Shown here piece by piece: positions 1-8,220 of a stretch of 64,000 nt of DNA (positions within the stretch are counted from its first letter, which is position 1; each line of letters opens with the position of its first letter). Both the position numbers and the translations under genes were made by a program. The notes beneath the pieces are model-generated. The model was not told where the DNA came from, ran no database searches, and saw nothing but the letters and a program-made list of their open reading frames with translations. Source of the DNA: Uliginosibacterium gangwonense DSM 18521 (lineage in GTDB: Bacteria; Pseudomonadota; Gammaproteobacteria; Burkholderiales; Rhodocyclaceae); assembly GCF_000373965.1 (NCBI RefSeq), contig NZ_KB892865.1, positions 77,338 through 141,337 on the forward strand, read 5' to 3'.

Positions 1-1
1 C

Positions 2-1858
2 CACTATCCGCTGGACATCACGGCCTGCCAGAACGACAAGCTACTCTATATCGCTGAACCCACTTTCGTGGGAATGACCAGTCCGATCAAGGCAACAGAA
101 CGCGTCAAGCTCGCAGCCAAGGACTTGCCGCACATCCCCGTTGAGCGCATCGCCCTAAAACCGCTGGATGCCTTGAACCGGGAACGACGTTCGATCTGGA
201 ACAAGCTCCGCGAAAACGCGGGACTACCCGCCTGCACCGTCAAGATCAAACAGCAAGGGGAATATACCGTCCAGAACGGCCTGGGGCAGATCTCGGGTTA
301 TGAAATCATAGACGACGGCGGAGAGTATATCCGCTACAACCTCGCCCATGCCGATGGCAGCATGGGCGACAGCGCTGCGTACTGGCATCCGCGCACGAAC
401 TTCGAGCTTCTGCATTCGTTCAAGGGCGAAGACAGCATGCTGATGAAGGAGGTCATGCCAGAGCGCTATGCGGAGCTGACACGTGAACTCAAAGGTGAGT
501 TGCAATCGGTCAGCGAAGATGGCGATGTAATGCTGGCCTTCCGCAATAGCGAAGACAGCGAATACTACAGTTGCCTGTGGAACGAAGCAGAACACACGCT
601 GTGGCTCAAACGCGTGAAATCAAAGGACGCGCTCAACGATTGGGTGCTCAGCCACGGGCGCCAGCCTGGGCCATTCATACCGACGTGGCGTATCCACTTT
701 GATCCGACCACGAATACCGTAGTCAATCTGGATGAGAAAACCATCAACACATTCGTCTTGCCACCACTGCTGCGCAACCATGATGAGACAAAGAGCAAGA
801 CATGGAAGCACATCAAGATACTGGTGACGCATGTACTGGGTAACAACGAGGATTGCGTTGAGCACTTCCTCAATCACCTTGCCGTCGTCTTCCAGACCCG
901 CCAGAAGCCGGGGACAGCCTGGGTGCTGCATGGCATCTACGGCACAGGCAAAGGGATGTTGGTCAACAACGTACTGCGCGGCATCTTGGGTCAGTACGTA
1001 GCCATCAAACCTGTGGGGCAACTTGAAGACCGCTTCAACGACTGGATTGCCACCGCACTCATCGGCTTCGTCGATGAAATCGAAGTCGATGCATTGGTCA
1101 GCAAGAGTATTGATGGCGATCTGCGCAACATGATTACCGAGCCAACCTTCTCGGTACGTCGTATGCACAGCTCGTCGGTCGAAGTACCGAACTACACGAT
1201 GCTCATCTTCAGTGCGAACAAACCGCAGCCTGTGCGCATCCCGCAAGGAGACCGTCGTTACAACGTTGGTGACTATCAGGCCGTCAAGCTGGAGGTGATG
1301 CTACTGAGCGAGCACAAGCTGACTACCGCACAGTTTCTGAAACACATCGAGAACGAGCTTGCTGCGTTCACACATTACCTGATGACCCGAAAGGCAGACA
1401 GACAGCTCGCACGCACCATCATCGAAACGGAAAACAGAAAGCGGATTCAGGAACTTTCCATTACCAGCGTGGAGGAGACCGCCAGGGCCGTCCTCACAGG
1501 AGACATGGAAAGGCTATTCGGTTTCATGCCAGATGAAGCCCTGCTTGAAGAAACCGGGATGGTGAACTTCATCGCCTCGTCCTACGCAACGCTGATCAAG
1601 CGCTGGGGCAAAGAGTCTGTGTCGTACATCAGTCGTGATGAGCTGCAAGTGGTTTTCCAGCACTGCGTGGGCAACATACCAGAAAGTGCAAACAAGTTTA
1701 CAAGCTACCTGAGACATCACGACATTGTCATCAAAGCCATTCGGCAAGGCAACCGGGTTTTACGCGGCATCGTTGTCGAGTGGCAACTGACACCGGAGCT
1801 GAAGGCAGAACTCTTTCCACCCAAGCCACCGCTCAAGAAACTCAGAAGCATCAAGTAG
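2..1858 (+). CDS. Phage/plasmid primase-helicase (D5-like, DUF5906 type), 5' end outside window
   Basis: The reading frame is open from base 2, so the true start lies left of the window; an internal GTG at 68 should not be taken as the start. The middle of the protein carries a Walker A loop (GIYGTGKG, about 932-955) and a Walker B stretch (GFVDEIE, about 1063-1083). A sensor/arginine-finger region follows (SANKPQP and GDRRYN, about 1210-1260). This is the layout of the superfamily 3 helicase domain that phages fuse to a primase. It would unwind and prime the element's DNA. It is the first gene seen of a co-directional replication set that includes a polymerase, nucleases and a ligase. The primase half is only partly visible, so priming activity is inferred from family knowledge. 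Confidence 0.85.
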   Translation, partial: HYPLDITACQNDKLLYIAEPTFVGMTSPIKATERVKLAAKDLPHIPVERIALKPLDALNRERRSIWNKLRENAGLPACTVKIKQQGEYTVQNGLGQISGYEIIDDGGEYIRYNLAHADGSMGDSAAYWHPRTNFELLHSFKGEDSMLMKEVMPERYAELTRELKGELQSVSEDGDVMLAFRNSEDSEYYSCLWNEAEHTLWLKRVKSKDALNDWVLSHGRQPGPFIPTWRIHFDPTTNTVVNLDEKTINTFVLPPLLRNHDETKSKTWKHIKILVTHVLGNNEDCVEHFLNHLAVVFQTRQKPGTAWVLHGIYGTGKGMLVNNVLRGILGQYVAIKPVGQLEDRFNDWIATALIGFVDEIEVDALVSKSIDGDLRNMITEPTFSVRRMHSSSVEVPNYTMLIFSANKPQPVRIPQGDRRYNVGDYQAVKLEVMLLSEHKLTTAQFLKHIENELAAFTHYLMTRKADRQLARTIIETENRKRIQELSITSVEETARAVLTGDMERLFGFMPDEALLEETGMVNFIASSYATLIKRWGKESVSYISRDELQVVFQHCVGNIPESANKFTSYLRHHDIVIKAIRQGNRVLRGIVVEWQLTPELKAELFPPKPPLKKLRSIK

Positions 1859-1883
1859 GCAGAAACCACACAGGACATTTTAT

Positions 1884-2570
1884 ATGGGCGAACAACGCAT
1901 CAGAAGCTGGTCGTACTCCAGGCTTATCGACTTCGAATCCTGCCGCTTCAAGGCATGGTTGAAGTACGGCGCACGCATTCCAGATCCGAGTCCCTCCCCT
2001 GCTGCAGATCGTGGCACAGCCATTCATGCGCTGGCAGAGCAGTTTGTCATGGGGAAGATCAAGACACTTCCTAACGAGTTGGTGAAATTCAAGGATGAGT
2101 TCCTGAGCCTCAAGGCCAAGTACAAACAAAAGACCGTCACGCTTGAAGGCGAATGGGCTTTCGACCAAGACTGGAATATGTGCGACTGGAGAACTGGCTG
2201 GCTCCGGCTCAAAGCAGATGCCACCGTAATGCTCAGCCCCAAGCACGCACTAGTCGTCGACCATAAAACGGGCAAGCGCTTCGGCAACGAAATCAAACAT
2301 GGCGAACAGGTTCAGCTCTACACCCTTGCCATGTTGCTGCGCATGCCGCAAATCGAAAAGGTCACAACCGAACTCTGGTATCTCGACCTTGATGAGATCA
2401 GCTCTCTAACGGTATCTCGTGAGCAAGGACTCAGATTCCTCAGAGGCTTCGATTCCCGTGGCCGCAGGATGACCGACGCCACCGAGTTCAGGCCCAACCC
2501 CAATGCCATCACCTGCCGTTTCTGTCCCTACGGTCCTCGCGGCACCGGCCACTGCAAATCAGGAGTTTGA
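1884..2570 (+). CDS. Cas4/RecB-like PD-(D/E)XK nuclease with four-Cys pattern
   Basis: The 228-residue protein has the phage RecB-type nuclease fold. The N-terminal segment is SYSRLIDFESC with Cys20, followed by a conserved G-T-A-I-H helix. The catalytic strand VVDHKTG contains D126, K128 and the following Gln-rich motif (QVQLYTLAM). The C-terminus has C211, C214 and C224. One early Cys plus three late Cys is the arrangement that binds an Fe-S cluster in Cas4 and AddB-like nucleases. It probably processes DNA ends during phage replication or recombination. It sits 25 nt after the primase-helicase gene. No cas genes or CRISPR repeats are seen, so a CRISPR role is not supported. Confidence 0.8.
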   Translation: MGEQRIRSWSYSRLIDFESCRFKAWLKYGARIPDPSPSPAADRGTAIHALAEQFVMGKIKTLPNELVKFKDEFLSLKAKYKQKTVTLEGEWAFDQDWNMCDWRTGWLRLKADATVMLSPKHALVVDHKTGKRFGNEIKHGEQVQLYTLAMLLRMPQIEKVTTELWYLDLDEISSLTVSREQGLRFLRGFDSRGRRMTDATEFRPNPNAITCRFCPYGPRGTGHCKSGV

Positions 2571-2571
2571 C

Positions 2572-2700
2572 ATGCTGAACACGTTTTTGGCTGTTGGAGG
2601 TTTTTGCGTCGTTGTAGGTGCGATCAAGTTTTTCTACGAAATCTGGCGCATTCGTCGGGCCTACGAACGCTGCATCCGTGAGGGATGGATCAAGGAATGA
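2572..2700 (+). CDS. Small single-pass membrane protein (42 aa)
   Basis: An ATG one base after the nuclease stop codon opens a 42-residue ORF. An AGGAGT ribosome-binding site lies just inside the preceding gene. Residues about 3-22 are hydrophobic (FLAVGGFCVVVGAIKFFYEIW) and are followed by a basic tail, predicting an inner-membrane protein with a cytoplasmic C-terminus. Its stop overlaps the ATG of the next ORF by the ATGA pattern, which suggests translational coupling. No family is recognised. A holin-like role is possible but has no support beyond the membrane segment. Confidence 0.5.
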   Translation: MLNTFLAVGGFCVVVGAIKFFYEIWRIRRAYERCIREGWIKE

Positions 2701-2909
2701 CGGCCCGCTGTCACGCACAAACAAAACGCAAAACGCGTTGTTCCAGGAATGCTACCCATGAACGCCAAGGATGCCCGGTCTGTGAAGCCCACTTCCATAA
2801 CCCCCACTTTGTACGCGCACCAGAAACAGTCGGTAAAGTTCATGAAGCCTCGGCTCGAAGTTTTCGATATGAGCGATCCAGGGACGGGAAAAACCGGCTG
2901 CGAGATTGA
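2697..2909 (+). CDS. Small Cys/His-rich zinc-finger-like ORF overlapping the helicase gene
   Basis: Starting at an ATG that overlaps the preceding stop (ATGA), the first 36 residues carry C5, C15, C26 and C29 plus histidines, in a pattern like C-x-A-x-T-K ... R-C ... C-P-V-C-x-x-H. This resembles short zinc-binding proteins common in phages. After about residue 36 the frame runs inside the helicase gene, in a different frame, and looks like a shadow. Either the small protein really overlaps the helicase start by about 160 nt, or the zinc module belongs to the helicase N-terminus and is separated by a frameshift. Only the first third of the ORF has recognisable character. Confidence 0.4.
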   Translation: MTARCHAQTKRKTRCSRNATHERQGCPVCEAHFHNPHFVRAPETVGKVHEASARSFRYERSRDGKNRLRD

Positions 2910-4170
2910 AGACTTTGCACCTCGGCGCCGCAAGGGGGCGCCACCCGCCATCATTCTGGCAACGAAGTCCTTGCTGACTTCAGCATGGCAGGAAGACTTC
3001 AATCTCTTCGCCCCAGACATGCGCGTATCGGTTGCCTGGGCAGAAAACCGCGAAGAGGCCTTTGTGGTAGAGGCAGACGCCTATATCACCAACCACGATG
3101 GCGCCAAATGGCTGGCGAAACAGAACGCCAAGTTCTGGAAACGCTTTGAAGGCGGCACCTACATCATTGATGAGAGCACCGCATTCAAACACCACACCAG
3201 CCAGCGCGGCAAAGCTGCCGCGAAGATACGGAAACACTTCGAGTATGCCCGCTTGATGAGTGGCACACCTGCTCCGAACGGCATTCTCGACCTCTGGCAC
3301 CAGATGCTCATCCTCGACGGAGGCAAGCGTCTGGGGAATTCCTACTACAAGTTTCGAAATGCTGCATGCGTTCCTGAGCAAGCTGGGCCGATGCCCAACA
3401 TGATCCGCTGGATGGACCGCGAAGGCATTGAGCAGACCATTGCCGCGTTGCTCAAGGACATCACGATCCGGCACCGTTTCGAAGACTGCGTGGACATCCC
3501 GCCCAACACCATACGGCGAGTGGGATTCAAACTCAGCGCCCGACATATGCGGCTCTACAAGGAGATGGAAAACTTCCAGCTCCTGGAACTCAAGGACAAA
3601 CGCATCACAGCCGTCAATGGGGCAGCGGTCTATACCAAGCTCCTGCAAATCGCGTCGGGCGCAGTGTATGACCAGGAACACATCGCCCAGCTCATCGACA
3701 CGGACCGCTATGAACTGGTGCTGGATCTGGTCGAAGAGCGCCCACACAGCATGGTGTTCTTCCTTTGGCAACATCAACGCGATGCGCTGGTTGAACACGC
3801 TAAAAAACGTGGCCTGACGTTCGCGGTGTACGACGGAAGCGTTTCTTCCACCGCACGCACGCAGACGGTCAAGGACTTTCAGGCTGGAGCCTTGCGGGTG
3901 CTCTTTGCGCATCCGCAGTCAGCAGGCCACGGCCTGACACTCACCAAAGGCACCGCCACGATCTGGGCCTCCCCGACCCACAATCTGGAGCACTTTCTGC
4001 AAGGGCTCAAGCGGATCTATCGCATCGGCCAAACAGAACGGACAGAAACCATCGTGGTTTGCGCAGACGACACATGGGACAACGTCGTCTGGGAAGACAA
4101 ATGCCTGATGAAGAACGCGAGAAATGACAGATTGATGGATGAACTCAAGCGCATGGCACACGTGCGCTGA
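2749..4170 (+). CDS. SNF2-family phage DEAD/DEAH-type helicase
   Basis: The 473-residue protein holds the ordered SF2 motifs. It has a Q-like LYAHQKQ segment, Walker A DPGTGKT at residues 43-49, motif Ia (ILATKSLL), motif II IIDEST with D141 and E142, and motif III SGTPAPN. The second RecA domain has motif V (GHGLTLTKG) and motif VI QGLKRIYRIGQTERT. The arginine-rich RIGQ motif is typical of SNF2-type translocases. It probably remodels or unwinds phage replication intermediates. The start could be ATG 2749 or ATG 2758; neither has a strong ribosome-binding site, and the upstream zinc-finger ORF leaves the N-terminus open to doubt. Confidence 0.85.
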   Translation: MLPMNAKDARSVKPTSITPTLYAHQKQSVKFMKPRLEVFDMSDPGTGKTGCEIEDFAPRRRKGAPPAIILATKSLLTSAWQEDFNLFAPDMRVSVAWAENREEAFVVEADAYITNHDGAKWLAKQNAKFWKRFEGGTYIIDESTAFKHHTSQRGKAAAKIRKHFEYARLMSGTPAPNGILDLWHQMLILDGGKRLGNSYYKFRNAACVPEQAGPMPNMIRWMDREGIEQTIAALLKDITIRHRFEDCVDIPPNTIRRVGFKLSARHMRLYKEMENFQLLELKDKRITAVNGAAVYTKLLQIASGAVYDQEHIAQLIDTDRYELVLDLVEERPHSMVFFLWQHQRDALVEHAKKRGLTFAVYDGSVSSTARTQTVKDFQAGALRVLFAHPQSAGHGLTLTKGTATIWASPTHNLEHFLQGLKRIYRIGQTERTETIVVCADDTWDNVVWEDKCLMKNARNDRLMDELKRMAHVR

Positions 4171-4190
4171 TTACCTACGGAAAGTACCCA

Positions 4191-4364
4191 ATGAACCGCG
4201 CTACACCTATTGAAATGCGTAAGGCGCTCGAAGCCGTTGAAATCATGAAACGAGCTGGATTGCGCTTTGTCCCCATGCCTGTACTCAACGAACAGGACCA
4301 CCAAGCCCTGGCCGCTCAGGTACAGGAAAGATTGAACACCATCCTCGCAGAGGTAGAAGGATGA
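4191..4364 (+). CDS. Small phage protein (57 aa), unknown
   Basis: An ATG-initiated ORF of 57 residues follows the helicase after 20 nt. It is predicted to be mostly helical (EMRKALEAVEIMKRAG and QALAAQVQERLNTIL) with no Cys and no membrane segment. Its TGA overlaps the next ATG (ATGA), consistent with coupled translation in the same operon. No family is recognised. Existence rests on context, overlap and plausible codon use. Confidence 0.5.
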   Translation: MNRATPIEMRKALEAVEIMKRAGLRFVPMPVLNEQDHQALAAQVQERLNTILAEVEG

Positions 4365-4540
4365 GTGGGCCATACAAAGTAAGCACCATTACCGATGGGA
4401 ATGGTTTCTACTATCTGGACGGACCGGGCACAGGGCACGGATACCACGGTGGATACCTGTTCCCCTATACACGCGCCAACAGCCACGAAGAAGCCAAGCG
4501 CCTAGAGAAGTTGCTCAACGATGCCTGGGAAGAAGGCTAG
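4361..4540 (+). CDS. Small Gly/Tyr-rich phage protein (59 aa), unknown
   Basis: This ORF starts within the stop of the preceding one (ATGA overlap). The N-terminal half is rich in Gly, Tyr and His (GFYYLDGPGTGHGYHGGYLF), and the C-terminal half is a charged helix (SHEEAKRLEKLLNDAW). The layout suggests a small beta sheet plus a helix. No known domain is recognised. It lies between the helicase and DNA polymerase genes, so it is probably expressed with the replication genes. Confidence 0.5.
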   Translation: MSGPYKVSTITDGNGFYYLDGPGTGHGYHGGYLFPYTRANSHEEAKRLEKLLNDAWEEG

Positions 4541-4581
4541 CGGGCCGCACAAAGAGAAATTCGCAAAGCACTGGGGATAGC

Positions 4582-6477
4582 ATGAAATTCGATTTGAATC
4601 ATCTCGTCACCCATGATTGGGAAACCTTCTACAGCACGGACTATAGCCTTCGTGCGAAGAAGTACAATACATCAGCATACATCCGTGACCCACAGTTTCT
4701 TGAACATTGCTGCGCCATCAAAATCGGCACGAAGAAGACCAAGTGCTACACCCGCAGCGATGCGATCAAAGCTCTACAAGATATAGATTGGAGCAATTAC
4801 GATCTTCTTGCTCACAACAACCATTTCGACGGCGCAATTGATGCATGGCACCACGGCATTATTCCTCGCCGCTATTTCTGCACCCTTGCACAAACACGAG
4901 GGCTGCATTCAAACATGAGTGGGGCAGCTCTTGCCAAAATCGCAGAGTTCTATGGCGTAGGGAAAAAGAGCAAAACCTACCTTGCTCCAACGAAAGGATT
5001 GCGGAAGCTATCGCCAGAGATTATGCGGGGCTTGATGGATGGATGCATTATAGACACCGACTTGTGCTTTGAAATTTTCAAAAAACAAATTGAGGTCTTT
5101 CCCGAAAAAGAAATCGAGTTAATTGATCTAAATATCAGATTGTTCACCCAGCCCGTACTAGCACTTGATACAAATCGTGCACAGATTGCACTCAAGTACG
5201 AAGAACAAGAGCGCCTTCGCTCAATCGCCTACTCCAGAGTAGATGAAAAAACGCTGATCAGTAATCAAAAATTCGTAAACGCTTTGGCGGATCTCGGAGT
5301 TCAAGCCCCCACGAAGATTAGCAAATACAACGGCGAGATAACTTATGCTTTGTCTGAAAGTGACCTAGAGTTTATTGAACTTCTTGACCACGAAAATCTG
5401 AGCGTTGTTCGCCTTGTACAGGGGCGCCTTGCAGCCAAATCAACCATCATCGAAACACGAGCGGCCCGGATGATCCAGGCAGGAGAGAACGGCCAGCGAT
5501 TGCCCGTGCTGCTGAACTACTACGGGGCAGCAACCGGGCGCTTTTCGGGGGGCAACAAGCTCAACTTCCAGAACTTGCCACGCGTTGACTTCGATGACAA
5601 AGGAAATGTCGTCCCAATGTCAGGAGAACTGCGAAAATCAATCATCGCGCCTCCTGGGCATGTCATTGTCGTGTGCGACTCCTCGCAGATTGAAGCAAGA
5701 ACACTGAATTGGTTGGCTGGAAATAGCGAGAAACTAGATGCATTTCGTCATAAACGGGACATTTACTCAGAGCTGGCAAGTGAAATCTATGGACGTCAGA
5801 TCAACAAAAAGACCGACCCAAACGAGCGTTTTGTTGGGAAAGTGGGAGAACTTGGGCTTGGATATGGGATGGGCGCTCCAAAATTCCAGACAACACTCGC
5901 CATCGGGGCAATGGGGCCAGCGGTACAACTTCCGATGGCCCTCTGTAAGAAAGCGGTCAATACCTACCGCCGCGTCAACCCCCAAGTGCCAGCGCTCTGG
6001 AAACTGGCAGAAGGGATTCTCAAGGACATGTGCTTCAGTCGTCGCGGCAGCTACATGTGTCTTGAATGGGACGAAACAGATGTATGGTTCCCAAATGGCA
6101 TGGGTTTGCATTATCCAGGGCTGCGAGCGAAACACACAGGAGACAAACTCAGCGGTTTCGAATACACCAAGAACGGAGCCAAGAAGCACATCTACGGAGG
6201 ACTGCTCGTAGAAAACATCGTGCAAGGGCTTGCCCGAATCATCGTCACAGATCAGATGCTGGCTGTGCAAGCGGTCTACAACACCTGGAAGTTGCGAAAA
6301 GAGGAAATAGCCCGCATCGCATCCATGTCGCACGATGAAATCATCAGTGTCATCCCTGAGCGTCTGGCACAAAAGGCTTTGGAGTTAAATCTGAAATGCA
6401 TGCGTGTGCCCCCCGACTGGGCACCTACATTGCCGCTGGATGCTGAAGGCGGTTTTGCCAAGGAGTACAGTAAGTGA
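4582..6477 (+). CDS. Phage DNA polymerase, family A (PolA type) with 3'-5' exonuclease
   Basis: The 631-residue protein has both halves of a family A polymerase. The exonuclease domain shows Exo I with D12 and E14 (THDWETF), Exo II (YDLLAHNNHFDGAI) and Exo III around IIDTDLCFEI. The polymerase domain shows TGRFSGGNKLNFQNLPR, motif A with D366 (CDSSQIEAR), motif B around KVGELGLGYGMG, and motif C with H584-D585-E586 (SHDEI). All metal-binding acidic residues are present, so an active proofreading replicase is likely. It lacks the 5'-nuclease domain of bacterial Pol I, as is usual in phages. Bordetella BPP-1-like phages also use a family A polymerase. Confidence 0.93.
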   Translation: MKFDLNHLVTHDWETFYSTDYSLRAKKYNTSAYIRDPQFLEHCCAIKIGTKKTKCYTRSDAIKALQDIDWSNYDLLAHNNHFDGAIDAWHHGIIPRRYFCTLAQTRGLHSNMSGAALAKIAEFYGVGKKSKTYLAPTKGLRKLSPEIMRGLMDGCIIDTDLCFEIFKKQIEVFPEKEIELIDLNIRLFTQPVLALDTNRAQIALKYEEQERLRSIAYSRVDEKTLISNQKFVNALADLGVQAPTKISKYNGEITYALSESDLEFIELLDHENLSVVRLVQGRLAAKSTIIETRAARMIQAGENGQRLPVLLNYYGAATGRFSGGNKLNFQNLPRVDFDDKGNVVPMSGELRKSIIAPPGHVIVVCDSSQIEARTLNWLAGNSEKLDAFRHKRDIYSELASEIYGRQINKKTDPNERFVGKVGELGLGYGMGAPKFQTTLAIGAMGPAVQLPMALCKKAVNTYRRVNPQVPALWKLAEGILKDMCFSRRGSYMCLEWDETDVWFPNGMGLHYPGLRAKHTGDKLSGFEYTKNGAKKHIYGGLLVENIVQGLARIIVTDQMLAVQAVYNTWKLRKEEIARIASMSHDEIISVIPERLAQKALELNLKCMRVPPDWAPTLPLDAEGGFAKEYSK

Positions 6478-6683
6478 ACGTTGAATCTCAAATCAAGAAG
6501 CTTCTCGCCCAGGCGGCGCAAGGACGTAGTACGGGGGAACTGTGCATGGAGGTGGTAGGCCGACTCCCACCGGGCACCCAGATCCGCATCACGCATGCAG
6601 GTGTGCGCGTCACCCACAGCCGCTACATCGACAAGCTCAGCACACCTGCTGCGATTGACACAGCATTGAATCGCATGGCCTGA
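6474..6683 (+). CDS. Small phage protein (69 aa), unknown
   Basis: A GTG start overlaps the polymerase stop by four bases (GTGA), so translation is probably coupled. The 69-residue product has an N-terminal helix (ESQIKKLLAQAAQG) and a short basic beta region (GTQIRITHAGVRVTHSRYIDKL). It has no Cys and no membrane segment. It is the last gene before the candidate promoter at about 6700. No family is recognised. Confidence 0.5.
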   Translation: MNVESQIKKLLAQAAQGRSTGELCMEVVGRLPPGTQIRITHAGVRVTHSRYIDKLSTPAAIDTALNRMA

Positions 6684-6696
6684 CATCCTTCAACTC

Positions 6697-6736
6697 TCTA
6701 ACAGTCTCTTGACTTATCTATCAGAGAGAATACACT
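6697..6736 (+). promoter_or_regulatory. Candidate promoter with operator-like element
   Basis: A -35-like TTGACT (6709-6714) and a -10-like TACACT (6731-6736) are separated by 16 nt, 27 nt upstream of the next gene's ATG. The promoter is overlapped by TCTAACAGTCTCT (6697-6709) and, 22 nt from its start, TATCAGAGA (6719-6727). The same two blocks at the same spacing recur at 10098-10128. TCTCT and AGAGA form an imperfect inverted repeat around the spacer, so a repressor or activator site is a reasonable inference. Confidence 0.5.
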
Positions 6737-6762
6737 TTGTACAAACAACGAGGACACTTCGT

Positions 6763-7146
6763 ATGAAAGACACCGTGAAACCCCTCGGCACACTGATCGA
6801 CGATCTGAACAAGATCCGTGAGAAGCGCCGGGTTCTGGCCGAGCAGGACAAGAAGCTGGAAGACGATTACAAGGATCTGGAAGCCCAGATCGACGCCCGA
6901 ATGGTCTCAGAAGGCATGGAAAAAGCTACCGGCAAAACAGCAACAGTGAGCTTCAGCACGGTGGTCGTTGCCAACATTGTCGACTGGGATGCTGTCTGCA
7001 AGTACACCAAACGCACGGGCAACTTCCAACTCTTTCAGCGCCGCATCAGCGATCCGGCTTTCCGTGAACTGCTCGAAACAAAGAAGGCAGCGATCCCTGG
7101 CCTAGAAGCGTTCGAGAAGCGGAAGTTGAATCTCCGCGCCCTCTGA
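6763..7146 (+). CDS. Coiled-coil phage protein (127 aa), unknown
   Basis: ATG 6763 is preferred over upstream in-frame codons because those lie inside the candidate promoter. Residues about 5-45 form a charged heptad-like helix (LIDDLNKIREKRRVLAEQDKKLEDDYKDL). A mixed region follows, ending in KRKLNLRAL. Coiled coil followed by a small alpha/beta part is common in phage structural-accessory or DNA-processing proteins, but no specific family is recognised. It is the first gene after the 6.7 kb promoter and is followed 38 nt later by a conserved Cys-containing phage protein. Confidence 0.6.
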   Translation: MKDTVKPLGTLIDDLNKIREKRRVLAEQDKKLEDDYKDLEAQIDARMVSEGMEKATGKTATVSFSTVVVANIVDWDAVCKYTKRTGNFQLFQRRISDPAFRELLETKKAAIPGLEAFEKRKLNLRAL

Positions 7147-7157
7147 TCGCCTCATTC

Positions 7158-7170
7158 TCTAACACTCTCT
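7158..7170 (+). promoter_or_regulatory. TCTAAC-N4-TCT motif copy upstream of the 7185 gene
   Basis: The sequence TCTAACACTCTCT lies directly before the AAGGAG ribosome-binding site of the gene at 7185. It matches the intergenic copies at 6697, 10098 and 10799. It has no nearby TATCAGAGA block, unlike the copies at 6697 and 10098. Its function is unknown. Confidence 0.4.
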
Positions 7171-7184
7171 AAAAAGGAGTATTC

Positions 7185-8006
7185 ATGGCTACCGCCAAAC
7201 CCAAAGCACCACCCAAAACCACCAAGCCCGGCACCGCCGTTGCAGTCAGTCGTGCCAAAGTGAATCTGCCTGCTTTGCCTGAGAATCTGCAGGAGCAGAT
7301 GGACAGCGAAATCGCTGCATTCCAGAACCGTCTTTCCGCCCCTGGTGGCGACCGCATCAAGGTCTCGCAGGAAAAGCTCTTCGAGCTGCCCAATGGAGAT
7401 ACCTCGGACGAACTGGACTGCATCATCGTGGATTTCGTGTCGTTCAACGCCTACTACGAAGGCGCCTACAACCCGAACAACATCACACCGCCCAAGTGCT
7501 TTGCCATCGGCCTGGAGCCGACCGGCATGATCCCCAGTGCCAACAGCCCGGAATGCCAAGCCGAAAGCTGCACAGCCTGCTGGGCCAATGCCTGGAAGTC
7601 GGGCACCGGCAACGGCAAGGCTTGCAACAACACCAAGCTGCTGGCCGTACTGCCGCCTGATGGCGACATGGAAACCCCGCTGATGATCCTCAAGGTCTCG
7701 GCAACGGGCCTCAAGGCTTATGACTCGTATGTGGCATCCGTCGCCCGCACCTTCCAGCGCCCGCCACGTGGCGTGCTGACCACGATCACTTTCGACCCGA
7801 ATGTGACCTATGCGTCGCTGCGTTTCGGCAATCCACGTCCTTGCGACAAGAACCAGTTGGCCCTGGCCTTCGCACGCAAGGAAGAAGCGCTGCAACGGCT
7901 GCTGACCGAGCCGGATGTGTCGGCCTTCGCTGCTGAAACCCCGGCTCCGAAGCCCAAGGCGCTGCAAAAGCCTGCGGCCCGTAAACCTGTTAAGCGGGCG
8001 GCATAA
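7185..8006 (+). CDS. Conserved phage replication-module protein, possible ssDNA-binding role
   Basis: The 273-residue protein has a Pro/Lys-rich N-terminal tail and a central conserved region. That region reads IIVDFVSFNAYYEGAYNPNN, then PKCFAIG, then a Cys cluster (ECQAESCTACWANAWKSG...GKACNN), and it ends in a basic Ala/Pro/Lys tail. Proteins with this YYEG-Y(D/N)P ... CFA.G ... C-x2-C pattern occur next to phage family A polymerases and RecB-like nucleases. From memory they are often unannotated or proposed as single-strand binding proteins. The Cys cluster could bind zinc. A strong AAGGAG site precedes ATG 7185. The function is inferred only from company and composition. Confidence 0.6.
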   Translation: MATAKPKAPPKTTKPGTAVAVSRAKVNLPALPENLQEQMDSEIAAFQNRLSAPGGDRIKVSQEKLFELPNGDTSDELDCIIVDFVSFNAYYEGAYNPNNITPPKCFAIGLEPTGMIPSANSPECQAESCTACWANAWKSGTGNGKACNNTKLLAVLPPDGDMETPLMILKVSATGLKAYDSYVASVARTFQRPPRGVLTTITFDPNVTYASLRFGNPRPCDKNQLALAFARKEEALQRLLTEPDVSAFAAETPAPKPKALQKPAARKPVKRAA

Positions 8007-8216
8007 ATGGCGGTGCGCGAGTGGTACATGCAGCTCGCGCTTCAGTCATACCGGAAGCTCGTCGGAGTAATCGGCGAGCTGACGGAAGAAGAAGTTCTAG
8101 CTGCACTGTCGCTGGAAAAGTCGTCACGGCGTCGCAAATCAATCATCGACGCCCTGACGCGCAAAGCTGCCGAGTTCAATCGGCAAACATACCTCACATC
8201 TCTGAAGGAGAAATAG
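8007..8216 (+). CDS. Small basic helical phage protein (69 aa), unknown
   Basis: The ATG begins directly after the TAA of the preceding gene with no gap, implying coupled translation. The product is helical and basic (SLEKSSRRRKSIIDALTRKAAEF), which would suit nucleic-acid binding. The motif GELTEEEVLAALSLEKSSRRRKSIIDAL looks like a short helix-turn arrangement. No family is recognised. Confidence 0.55.
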   Translation: MAVREWYMQLALQSYRKLVGVIGELTEEEVLAALSLEKSSRRRKSIIDALTRKAAEFNRQTYLTSLKEK

Positions 8217-8220
8217 CACT

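Noticed and set aside
2980-3912. 310-residue minus-strand ORF in the phage helicase
   Set aside because: Antisense shadow of the helicase motifs; all real genes of the module are on the plus strand.
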